A DNA stretch of 64,000 nt, taken from NCBI GenBank assembly GCA_021234155.1, contig JAJEKV010000205.1:1475501-1539500 (forward strand), in the 5' to 3' direction. Made by a program: the position numbers and the translations under genes. The stretch is from Isoetes taiwanensis (lineage: Eukaryota > Streptophyta > Lycopodiopsida > Isoetales > Isoetaceae). Numbering within the stretch: position 1 is the first letter of the stretch; every line of letters begins with the position of its first letter. A model generated the notes under the pieces. That model made no database searches. It worked only from the letters and a program-made list of their open reading frames with translations, and was not told where the DNA came from. This document shows, piece after piece, positions 45,310 to 55,104 of this stretch.

Positions 45310-46522
45310 TTACCCGCTTGGCGTGGATAGTGCAGGCTGTTGAGTCTTCAAAATGTTGCACTATCTTTGCCTCAGCCGCCTCTTGCATTGCCGCCGGCCC
45401 TCGTCAAGTGACTCTAAAGTCACGTTACGTAGGCTGCATCACTTCCGCACCAACCCGGCGAAGGGGGCACGGGGAATTAGGAGACCGAAGGCTGCTTGCT
45501 GGAAGTGTCTAATCTCCCGTAGCAGCTCTTCTCTCCACCTCCTTCCTTCCTATCAGCTTTCTTCACGGGTGGCGGCTTGGGAACCTTGGGCCGGTGGTGG
45601 CGGCCTTAAGGTTTCTTTGCCGTTGGTCGCCCTCCCTCGATGAACTTAACCTGTTTTCTTCATAGTATTGGTTGTAGGCCTCCCATTTCTTCATGTAGGC
45701 CTCGTGCTCTCTCATCTTCCTCTCGTAAATCTTCACCACAGCCGGTGGCGTAGGCTTCAGGGCGAATTAGGTAGTGGTTGCTTCTTTCTATCCCATGCGG
45801 GGTATTTTCGGGGGCTTACGCACTTGGTCTTCTTGGGGTTGCTTTCGGTGCCCGGCTGCTTTCGGGTACTTCTGCTTTCGTCGCTGGGTGCTTGGAAGAG
45901 CTTCCACCTGCAGCATTAGGGTCGAAGTCCTCCCTCAGAAGAGTCGTCGGAGGGGTTTGGGGGTTCGTCCGGGTTTGCGGCTCCTTGATGACTATGTTGG
46001 GGTTCGGCCTCTTCCTTGGCGGGCAGTCCTTCGTTCTCCTTATGCCAGCCACGAACTTCCCTTTTGCTTTCTTCTTCTCTTCTGCTGCCTTTTGTTCCTC
46101 TTCCTTCCTTTTCCTCTTTTTGTCTTCCCTTCTCTTCTGCCGGCGCTCGTACTTTCTGATGAACCTTCTAAAGATGCGCTACCTACCATTTGGCTCCGGA
46201 CACTGTCACTTGCTCATCTGCTTTCGAGGATCTGCGTGGGTCGCGTCGAGATAGTGCGCTTGTTCCTGCTGCCGGATCTCCCGCTCTATTCCTTCATACA
46301 CCTCCCTCGTCTCCTCGTCCATGGAGTTCGGTGATGTGGCCTCGTCCTGCTCTGCCTGCTGGTTGAAGCCCTCAATCAGATCGGACGTGTCTTGCTCCTC
46401 GTCCGAAGGCGAACGTCCCCCTCTCGCGAGCCTCTCACGAAGCATCTTCCGAATGATCTCCACCTCGTGGTGGCTGGTGGCCGCTGGCGGCGCTTCCTTG
46501 CGGTCTGTTTGGTTCGGGCCAT
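45310..46522 (-). pseudogene. Extra ORF-1 of the chromovirus, with histone H3-like N-terminus
   Basis: The first ATG after TATA box 1 (46522) gives MARTKQTARK, identical to the start of histone H3, then a one-base shift to the frame KEAPPAATSHHEVEIIRKML. An acidic stretch follows (SDEEQDTSDLIEGF, DEETREVYEGIERE, to 46206). Another shift gives a very basic helix (RRQKRREDKKRKRKEEE) and FVAGIRRTKDCPPRKRPNPN (to 45816). Shifted low-complexity pieces continue to about 45310. No retroviral domain is seen. Position: between primer site and ORF-2/gag. Charge pattern suggests a nuclear or chromatin-associated protein; function is inference. Confidence 0.6.
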
Positions 46523-46621
46523 GCTTTACGGATCGTCAATCGGGTAAAAGCGCCGAAAGATCGCCTAAGTTGGGAAGAGCGGATTTCTAGGGCTTGGACG
46601 AAAAAATGAGGGGGTTCTACA

Positions 46622-46632
46622 TCTATTTATAG
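46622..46632 (-). promoter_or_regulatory. Internal TATA box 1
   Basis: CTATAAATAG(A) on the minus strand, about 100 bp upstream of the H3-like ATG, followed by ACCCCCTCATTTTTTCG and CCCTAGAAATCCGCTC; duplicated at 44643. Confidence 0.6.
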
Positions 46633-46733
46633 CTTGGGGAATTTTAGGTCAAAACTCAAGTTGCTCTGTTTAACATGCTAAGGCACCAACTTAGCTAAAA
46701 CTTATACTTATTTCAGACTTTTTCTACCTATTG

Positions 46734-46799
46734 GTCTCACAGCTTGCGCCTCGTTCCAATACTAATGTTTAGTTTTGCGACCAGGCGCGAGCTGTGAGA
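46734..46799. repeat. 67-bp hairpin element, copy 3
   Basis: Same arms; the loop has AATGTTTAGT. About 100 bp upstream of TATA box 1 on the minus strand. The last C of the right arm is T. Confidence 0.9.
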
Positions 46800-46923
46800 T
46801 CTCATACATTTCTAGGGTTTTTAGATAATCAAAACATGCTATTCTAACTAATTCCTACCTTAGAATTAGCCTTACCACATTATTTTTCTCAAATTCATCA
46901 TGTTTTGGTGTTCTTGGCTCGAT

Positions 46924-46990
46924 GTCTCACAGCTTGCGCCTCGCTTCAAAACAAAAATTTAGTTCTGCGACCAGGCGCGAGCTGTGAGAC
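46924..46990. repeat. 67-bp hairpin element, copy 4
   Basis: Same arms; loop CAAAACAAAAATTTAG. 190 bp from copy 3. Confidence 0.92.
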
Positions 46991-47180
46991 CACCTCACTT
47001 GGAAAATTTTGGCTCATTCTTTTTAATCTTGTTAAATTCCAATTCACTTAATTGTTACTAGCTTAGCATAAACTACAAAGGTGAGAAAAAAAAATTTCCC
47101 CACTTTTCGAGGCTTGAGGATCCTATCAAGTTAGTACTACTGGGAACATGGTCAGTGCTTTGCTCTTGGTCTCCAAGAAC

Positions 47181-47196
47181 ATTGCTCACGATACCA
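47181..47196 (-). other. Primer binding site
   Basis: TGGTATCGTGAGCAAT on the minus strand, five bases inside the 5' LTR; matches the plant initiator tRNA-Met site TGGTATCAGAGC except for a small internal change. Confidence 0.75.
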
Positions 47197-47201
47197 CCGC
47201 G

Positions 47202-48741
47202 TGGCGTCCCCTACTGATTATCACGTTGCACTCACCGTATACAAACAGGAGTTCTTCCCCCACACCAGCTCCATGCTGATACAGGGCCCTCCACATATCA
47301 CTGCACCCGTAACGAGTCCCAGTGGGAAGAGTGAAGGTGGGAAGCTGCGGAAGCGTAAACATACATGTCAGTAGCACATACATCAACATCCTGTGACCAT
47401 CTCGAAGGATGATCCTCCTCATATCTGCATAGACAAAGATCAGCACATCACATAGGGGATCCTACCCAAGGCTCAGACTCAAAGGATGACTGACGGCTTG
47501 GGTCTCGGAGTTTCGTTGCAGGCGAGAATTCATGGCAATGGAGTTGGTGGCATAAGAACATGGCATAGGGTTGTCCCTCCATCCGCCCCTCCCACGGTGC
47601 ACACTTTGCGAGTAGGCTGAAAAGTGTCGGGACATTTGTAGCCCGCCGGATGCATAGCCGAAGGGGGCTATTCACGGTCTCATCCTCCCGGTTCGATGGG
47701 GCGGTAGGGATCACTCCCTCCGAGAGATCTACATCGCGACTCAAGGTGACTAGAGGGCCCCTTTGCGTGTATCGGTGAACCCAGCGGAAAGTGTACACCA
47801 CTTCACGGGTGTCGAGCCCATGCCTTACCCCGCTTTCGGTGGTAAGCCATTGGACCTAGTCACAATGATCCCGGTAGGCTTTACACACCGGGGAATCGCT
47901 CAGAGTCGAACATGAACCTCCTTCTTAGCGGTCCGGCCCTTCACCCACAACCCGGTGTGGCTCTTGTACCACAGGGCGAATCTACGATTGTGCTAGAGAG
48001 GCTACTCTAGGAGCATCAACTACAAGCTTTGGGGCCTCTACCCCCTTCCCAATACAAAGGAGTTCACGTAAATACATCATCCAAATACATCACAGAAGAA
48101 CTAAAGAACTAGATCTAATCATAGAGTTAGGTTCTTTAGTTAGTGTCCGAGATCTAAGATCTAGATAGCTACTATGGGCAATTTAATAGTCTAAACCTAC
48201 TGATTCTATGACTAGAAGACGGTTTAAGCTATTAATTGACCAAATACCTGATCCTTGAGTGGCTCCTCCTGACCTGAGTTCAACCATCTGAAATTTGGCT
48301 GGCGAATTTTGGGGAACCGATGGGCAATTAAGCTTGGGCGGCGCGTCACGGGAGGCGGTTTTGGCTCTGGGGCAGCCAAAACCGAGCTCTAAAACCCTAA
48401 GGACGAAAAACTAGCAAGCTAGGGTTTTCCTACCCTAAATAGACATGGGGTTTAGGCTAGGGTTTCCAATTACCCAATTTGGCATGTGGGATAATTGGAA
48501 AGGCCCCACTTGCCTTTAATGGCTAGGTGGCAAAATATGCCAACATGGAAAGGTGTGCCCACATTAATGTGCACATGTGCACATTAATAATATATGAACA
48601 CTCCTAGCAAGTTGCCCCTAGGGCTACTTACCTGGCTATCCGTTGGCGTACACGTCGGTCGGAGTGGCGGTATGTGCGTGATCCGAGGCGGCAAAGACAA
48701 AGATACGATCCCGGGACCGTGATATCTTTGTCGAACGTCCA
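47202..48741 (-). repeat. 5' LTR of the chromovirus
   Basis: Aligned with 35313-36873. It begins (minus strand) TGGACG and ends CGCCA. The terminal repeats have drifted more than in the 3' LTR. Confidence 0.92.
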
Positions 48742-48746
48742 GCAGA

Positions 48747-49055
48747 GAAGCGATCATCGGCCCTTTCAGATACATAAAGAAATACAACACAATTTCTTGG
48801 AATATTATGTTTGTAGCATGTCCATCCTATGCGGGCAGGAAGGCATGGTGAAAGTCTGCATGGTAATCCTCTTTGCAGATTGTGCATTGTTGTTTGTAGT
48901 TACAAGGGCCAATGTGGTTCTTGCATTGGCATCTCTTGTGATCGGCCGCAAAGCAGTCATCGGCCCTTTCAGATACATAAAGAAACGCAATGCAAATTCT
49001 TGGAATATTATATTTGTAGCATGTCCATCCTATGCGAGCAGGAAGGCATAGTGCC
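48747..49055 (+). pseudogene. Continuation of the interrupted host exon; two repeat units
   Basis: In phase with 35048-35312 once the chromovirus and one GCAGA are removed, open to a stop at 49049. Contains a second hydrophobic copy, VCMVILFADCALLFVVT. The unit (CATCGGCCCTTTCAGATAC ... AGGAAGGCAT) occurs at 48752 and again at 48957, and a partial third at about 49800-49865. On the opposite strand the same units encode a conserved Cys/His cluster (CQC-x5-C-x6-C-x2-C). Coding strand uncertain. Confidence 0.4.
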
Positions 49056-50300
49056 AAGTGTTGATTCAATGTAGACTACTCCACAACGAGATACAGTATG
49101 CCTTCAATGGTAGTGCTTCATTGTATGATGATATTTCCAGGACAAGTACACACAAAAAAAATCCATTCATAGTATTATGTGAGAGATCTTCAAATACCAA
49201 ACTACTTTCTTTATGTTCTTCATATGAAGAAGAATATAGCGTCTGGGCTATTGTAGTTAAAATAAACAAAAGTACCTTTACATGCATATGGGTCCTTTTT
49301 TTGCTATTGCGGCAATGGAATCATAAGCAAAGTTGGATCATCTTTGGTGCATGTATCTTGACTTCTCAAATGGTGTCTCAACCGTTTCATATACGTTTCA
49401 CGTATTGTGGCACTTCTCTTAATGCATGTCTTTCTTTCTGCATATATTGCCTTTTTAGTGCTCGCATGTTCACAAATCTTTTAGTCTCATAGCAACTTGG
49501 AGACTGGGATTACTTCTTTTGTTGGTTGTAAAGTCCATTAAAGCTGCAAATGATGATTGATATGCAAAACAAGTTGGTATCAGTCATTGTATATTGTAGG
49601 AAGCACATTCTAGGTGTACAGAAGCAGGCTCAATTAACCAATTGTCTGGCTCAGAATTGTATTATTGATATAAGTAATCTTTCAGTGCCAAGGCCCTATC
49701 AGATTGCAAGAGATACAAAATTTTAAAAGAGTGCAAGAGATATGAAATTTTAAAAGATGTTCTTAATATGCTCATCAATATTTGCCATAGAAATGTGATT
49801 TTTTAGAATATTATAATTGCAGCGTGTGTTCATTCTAAGCCAATAGGAAGGCATAGTGCCAAATGTGGTAGCTTATACTATAAAAGCCATGGTGTTTAAG
49901 TGTGCTAGCCTGAACAATGACACAATACAAGATGTTCACTAGAAAAACGAAATGAAGCCTTATATTATTTTTGGCAAATGTATGTGCATGGGGAGAATCC
50001 ATATAAGGTAGCATCTGGTATCGGTCGTGTCGTTGGTAGGTGACTGTAGATGTGTCAATTCAATTCAATTCTAAGAAAATTAATGATATTAACACAAAAG
50101 TTGAGGACTATCTGTACTTTAATAAGTACGCAATATAAAATGTTAGGCATTTATATTTTCCTTGCAGATTAACGGCAAAATACACTATAATATAGAAAGA
50201 CATATTATATAAACATACAATTGATGCTTGGCATTGCTTGGCATCTCTCATTTTTGCAAACATTTGTGCAACATTCTTGAAACAAAATAATAATAAGGTG
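49056..50300. other. AT-rich DNA, third partial repeat unit
   Basis: Apart from the partial unit at about 49800-49865 (ATTATAATTGCAGCGTG, then AGGAAGGCATAGTGCC) nothing could be supported. Confidence 0.45.
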
Positions 50301-50303
50301 GTA

Positions 50304-50345
50304 TTAGAAGAATAGAATAGAATAAAATAGAGTTTTTATCGTCCA
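50304..50345 (-). mobile_element. Very short 5'-truncated LINE end
   Basis: AGAATAGAATAGAATA then GTTTTTATCGTCCATGGA is the reverse of the LINE 3' end seen at 12210-12260, with only about 30 bp of body left. Confidence 0.7.
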
Positions 50346-50715
50346 TGGAGACCAATATTTTATTTTATGAAGGTTAATTATCTTATATCGTAATCCTTGG
50401 AATTTGTGCTAGAGGTACAAGTTACAACTTGCCAACGCTGCACGTGTAAATTAAATATATTTCTAGCGTAGTTTAAAAATATCTTACGTAATGGAGGGTA
50501 GATCCCAATAAAACAAATAAATGGTAGAATTTCAAAGCAAATTTTTGGCAATGAGCAAAGTAGAGCATTGTGATATGTTTACGTGTGAAATGCATTGTGA
50601 TTTTGCATATCAACAGGAAGCCTCATTGCATTGAAATTGGAACAACAACATAAGTGCATTATTATTTTCAAACTTTGATTATTATCTTTAGTTCTTTTAA
50701 TTATGCCCGAGGAAA

Positions 50716-50743
50716 GCCCAGCAACGCTGGGCACTTTTTCTAG
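50716..50743 (+). mobile_element. Helitron 3' end
   Basis: GCCCAGC-AAC-GCTGGGC hairpin (50716-50732), seven bases, then CTAG followed by T: the canonical Helitron terminus (hairpin, CTRR, insertion before T). The 5' TC end was not located, so extent and cargo are unknown. Confidence 0.75.
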
Positions 50744-50759
50744 TATATCCAATATGCTT

Positions 50760-52196
50760 TTGTTGTTCTATATGTTCTAATAGTTGTACTTAGAACTCTT
50801 GTGGTCCATTTTTCTATTAGCCCTTCACTCCATGTTGATTCTTTCTACTAACATGTTTATTGCAGTTGCTCCTTTAATCTTGTGTTATTAAATGTTCCAT
50901 ATGGGCCATATTTTGTACTCGATCCCCGATTTTACTGTCTAGTTATTTCATAAGCTTTTTAGCATCTAGCTATTTTTTTTGTAGGTAGTTAGTTGTCTTG
51001 CTTTCTCCTATTTTTCTTCAATTCTTATTCGCTCTGGTTCCTTTGTTTTTTCATGAATTTTTTTGTATCTGTCTAGGTTTTAGTTAGCTCTTTACTTCAT
51101 GAGTTCCATCCCCTCTTGAGCTTTTCTTATCCAGGGCTATTCTCATCCACTGCTTTCGTTTTTAGGCATCTCTTGGTCATGCTTGATATCCTTTAGGGGT
51201 TCTTTGTGATCAGCTTTTAGATTAATTCTTCGTTGAGGGGATGCATTGTTTGTCGTTGTACGCAGTTAGATGGTTGGTTTTGTCTAGTGATACGATTGTC
51301 TTGTCTCCATCTTTGCTCATCCTTCTCCAATCTAGCACATATTTTTGCTATCCGTACAAGTTCGGTGTGGCTTGTTGTCCATGTGTGCTTGGTTTTAGCT
51401 ATAGTTGTTATCATCACTCTTTGTGTTGCAGTCATTGGTTATCCTTATTTTTTGCAGTTTATGGTTACTATTTTGGTTTGTTTTCTCTGTTTGTCTCATC
51501 ATCTCCTGCAACCTCATTTCTTACCACATTATCTTTCACTTTATGGGTTCCTTTTGTTTCAGGTCGGTTGACCATTTAGTTTTCAATTGACCCATTTGCT
51601 CAATCTAACCTTTGCCTCGCTGCTTGTTATGTTTTATTCTCCATCTCGATTCTCCCTGGAGCGCCATTGGTTTTTATATTTCATCCTCCATTCCATTACT
51701 CCCGTTGGCTTTTATGTTTTATGTTTTATATTTTAAAGCCCCTCTTCGTTACATCCATTCTATCATAGTGTTTGCATCCTCCTTCTCCTTTCATTCCATT
51801 ATTTTTTGGTGCCCTTTGGTTCTATGATTGGTTACCAATTGTGCTTTGTAGCTTTTTGTGGTTTTATCTAATGTAACTTAGCTCCGTTAAGTTTATACTC
51901 AGTTTGCTCTGTCTTTATTCGTTGTATTTGTCTGCGAGATGCTTCTCATTGCCTTGGTAACACTTTAGCTTTTTTGCTCAGTTCAACCTGTTTGCCATGC
52001 TCCATCTAAGTTCTCCGTCCAACTTGTTTGCATTGTTACATTGTGTGCGTCATTTTTATGGTACGTTTTCCATCTTTCTAGAGCCTAGTTGCACTCAACC
52101 AATACACCGCAACAACATGCTGAAAAAAGAGGCAGAAACAACAAGGGAGCTAAGGGCATAATATCACCACTCAGAGACCAACAAAGCAAAGAAAAT
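50760..52196. other. T-rich, non-coding stretch
   Basis: Pyrimidine-rich DNA of the same texture as 29883-33660; open frames are compositional artefacts. Confidence 0.45.
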
Positions 52197-52472
52197 GAGC
52201 AGGCGAAGGGGAGCAAGAGACCAGGGCACATCTAAACAACCAAGAGTATGAAAAAGAATACTATGATACCCTGCAAGTACAGAATGAGAAATCTAAGCAA
52301 GAAAGCAACGACGCAAAGGCTGACCTATCAAGACAAATAGCCAAACATAGCCTACAAGAGAAAGGGTTCGGTGCCATATTTAATGCAAGGAAAAGGGACA
52401 CGAGATTGAGAGTGAGAATTGAGAGCCTGAGACAAAGGCAGATGCAAACAGCATGTTGTTGCGGTGAATGAA
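52197..52472 (+). other. Coiled-coil-like open frame, no start codon
   Basis: About 90 codons without a stop: EGEQETRAHLNNQEYEKEYY, then KSKQESNDAKADLSRQIAK and RKRDTRLRVRIESLRQRQ, ending at a TGA near 52470. High Gln/Lys/Glu content suggests a helical rod, possibly a remnant of a Gag or chromatin protein. Not recognised. Confidence 0.3.
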
Positions 52473-53107
52473 TGAGCCATGTGACCCTCCCCTTTATTTC
52501 CAAAATAGCAGTACAAAAATATTTCACTTCTAATAATCCCTCATGCACACCGGCCTTTTTGGGCATATAAAAAGCATCAAAGTAACACAAAGGATCCAAA
52601 CTCAAATAAGTCCATAAAGATTTAAGGCTTCCGTTGCTAATGTCCAACACGACCCCAACATGCCAAGACTCCTGCAAAACTCACAAAGGACGTCTCCACA
52701 TCCATCTCTAAGCAAACCTGCAAAAGGAACAAGGAAACACGTGGTACGAGGACCCCAATCCTGGCACAAAGGCCGCCACATCTATGGCATACGAGGGCCC
52801 ACCACCATGGCGCAAGGGCCCTCAACATCGACCCCACTTAAACTCCAACATTCAAGCCATAAGAGTTGCCCCAATAAAAATGCTTGGCATGAGAGCCTCC
52901 AGCCATTGTACAAGATAACCGCAAGATCAAGAAGTCAAAAACACTGAGCTAAACAACATTACAACAAAGACATTGACTATAAGAATACTTCAATGACGTA
53001 AGGTAAGAACACATGGCTAAAACTAAAGAGGGGGAGGGGGGGGTGGGGCATGCGACTACAAAAGGGGAGGCTTAAAGACGGCTGATGAAAATGGGAGGAA
53101 TGCAACA

Positions 53108-53191
53108 AGGCTATAAATACTCCAAGGGAGGCACTCTCAACTAGCCTCAAGAAGCGGATTTATCTGCTAATCTCAAAACGCAGATAAATCG
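53108..53191 (+). promoter_or_regulatory. TATA box followed by a hairpin
   Basis: GGCTATAAATACTCC at about 53110 is followed by GCGGATTTATCTGC and its inverted partner GCAGATAAATCGC (53153-53190). The layout resembles a promoter with a structured leader. No gene follows; only T-rich DNA. Confidence 0.35.
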
Positions 53192-53620
53192 CACTTCTCT
53201 GCATTGTTACTTTGTGTCTTTCATTTTGATACATCCCATCGTTCGGCTTTCGGATTCCTTGCTCATTCTACTTCTTTCTTGCATCATTGTCTATCTTCTC
53301 TTTGGTTCCCTTTTGCTCTATTTTCCTTGGTCTCCTCTTCGTCCCATTTACTCTGGTTGCGTTGGGTTTCTTTTGCTCTCGACGAGCCGTCTCTGCTAGT
53401 ATTCTGAAACTCTTTGCCTGCCCGTGCTGCCTCATTTGTCCCATTGCTTTATTATCTAGTTGTCTCATTATTTCCTTGCATCTCTGTTATCTCTTCGGTT
53501 CCAATGATGTCTTGTACTCTGGCCATCATATTTACCATTTCCTTCCTTCATTCCTTTCATCTTCTTTTACTCCTGTCAGTCTAGTTTACTCTGTTCTTTT
53601 TTGGGTGGATTCCTCTTCTA

Positions 53621-53660
53621 TCGGCCACTTGGTTGTATCATAGGACCCATCCTAGGAATG
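53621..53660 (+). repeat. Tail-type terminal sequence of the E family
   Basis: 39 bp identical to 54732-54770: TCGGCCACTTGG-TTGTATCATAGG-ACCCATCCTAGGAAT, then GCCACGGTTATATTG, which pairs with the head at 53681. Confidence 0.8.
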
Positions 53661-53680
53661 CCACGGTTATATTGTTAAAG

Positions 53681-54770
53681 CAATAGAACCGACATTCCTT
53701 GGATGGGGACGCCTCATCTCGCATCTTCTATTTATTCTGCTTCTTCTTCCTTTTTCATTCATCGGCATTCTTTTGAGCTAGTTTTCTCCTCCTTCTCTAT
53801 CCTACCAGTTTCCCTCACCCTCCCTCCCTTCATGGTTTCTTGTAGTAGGCTATGTTTGTTTTTCCCTTTTTTATTCCGTTCCATTCTGGAAGTTGCTCCC
53901 TTTTTGGTCGGTTGGTCATCTTCATTTTCTATCTATTTTTCTATATGTCTCGGGTCGTTCGCAGTCTCTGACAGCCTCCATGTGTCTTTTCTATGTTCTT
54001 TGTAAGTGTAGATGTGTTATCGGCGTGGCACTGTGGCCTCCGAAGCTTACTTATTATTTTATTCTTTTTCGGCGGAGCACTGTAGCCCCCGAGGCTTCTT
54101 TCTTTTTCATTTTCTCTCAGCGTGGCAATGTAGCCTCTGAGGCAGCACTAATCGGATGTTTTTTTTTCCTGCGATGGTCATTCCGCAGATGGTTCCTGAT
54201 TGGTCGGCTGTTGTTTCTTCCTCGGCGTGGCCCTGGAGCCTCCGAGTGCTATTAAAATCTTTTTATATCATTACAGTTTGGCTCGGGCCTTGGCTACGGT
54301 TCCCGATTGGTCGGCTGTTGTTTCTTTCTCATCGTGGCTTTGGAACCTCCGAGTCTTCTTGCCAATGACATCTAACTCATTGACGGGTTATTTTTCTTTC
54401 AGCCTTGATTCTGCAGGATTGTTTAAGGTCTTGTGGTTGCCATAGTGCGTGGGGTCGTGCTTCAACTAGTTGCTTGGGGTTTCCTCAAAAACCTAAGAAG
54501 GCGTGGTTCTTCTTTCGGATGAGGAGCAGTCACCGGGTCTTCTCACCATTGCATCTACCAAGTGGCAGATAAAACCATTTTTTATGTTGTATTCTTCAGT
54601 TTCATCATGCTCTCGATGATTGTCTAGTTTCAGAGCATTTAAAGTTCATATTTCCAAATTTATCTATCCCTAGTGAGGGATCCATTTGTACTCAATGTTT
54701 TACAAAGCTCAATGAGAAACCACTTCACTTCTCGGCCACTTGGTTGTATCATAGGACCCATCCTAGGAAT
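53681..54770 (+). mobile_element. E3: small element with head and tail ends
   Basis: Begins CAATAGAACCGACATTCCTTGG (a head nearly identical to 26156 onward) and ends with the 39-bp tail. Head and tail share the inverted core CATTCCT(T/A)GGATGGG, so they act like terminal inverted repeats. Inside is T-rich DNA and a degenerate tandem repeat of about 110 bp or less (54020-54360, TCGGCGTGGC ... GCCTCCGAG units). No gene. Confidence 0.5.
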
Positions 54771-54893
54771 ATATCTATATGGCATAAACGACAAGTGATT
54801 TTTATTCTTGTACATGTATGAAAAGGGTAACATCTAATAGACATGATGCTCTCGTAGATGGAAAATAAAAGATTTCATTTCATTTCATTTCTA
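54771..54893 (+). mobile_element. Short LINE 3' end with (ATTTC)n tail
   Basis: GTAGATGGAAAATAAAAG followed by three to four ATTTC units (54869-54892), matching the window's other LINE ends. 5'-truncated. Confidence 0.6.
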
Positions 54894-55104
54894 GCCACCA
54901 TTAGTATATGAACTCCTCTTATTGATATGATCAAGCAAGAAGTTAGAAAATGTACTACAGGATAAGCCTCGACTCTTGATCAAACAACCATAGGAGTGCT
55001 AACATGCTCTTCTAAAATGATGGATCGTGTACATCTAGATCACTTTTTGCATTTAGGTTTGCTTTTTTTTTTTTTTTTTTTTTTTTTTGAAGGACGACAG
55101 ACTC

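Larger units (their letters stand above)
35313..48741 (-). mobile_element. Ty3/gypsy chromovirus, 13.4 kb
   Basis: Two LTRs of about 1.55 kb (35313-36873, 47202-48741) in direct orientation, flanked by GCAGA (35308-35312 and 48742-48746). Primer site 47181-47196 resembles the initiator tRNA-Met site (TGGTATC-x-x-GAGC on the minus strand). Polypurine tract at 36874-36887. Order on the minus strand: 5' LTR, extra ORF-1, second leader with ORF-2, gag, protease, RT, RNase H, integrase, chromodomain, 3' LTR. All pol frames are interrupted by shifts. A 321-bp MITE sits in the integrase. The LTRs differ by many small indels, so the insertion is not recent. Confidence 0.92.

Noticed and set aside
45668-46334. 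Plus-strand open frames up to 186 codons
   Set aside because: They are antisense to the basic and acidic parts of ORF-1; the minus strand has the TATA box, the ATG and the charge-patterned protein.
55064-55088. Poly-T as a simple repeat
   Set aside because: It is the poly(A) tail of the minus-strand L1 element, directly abutting its 3' UTR.
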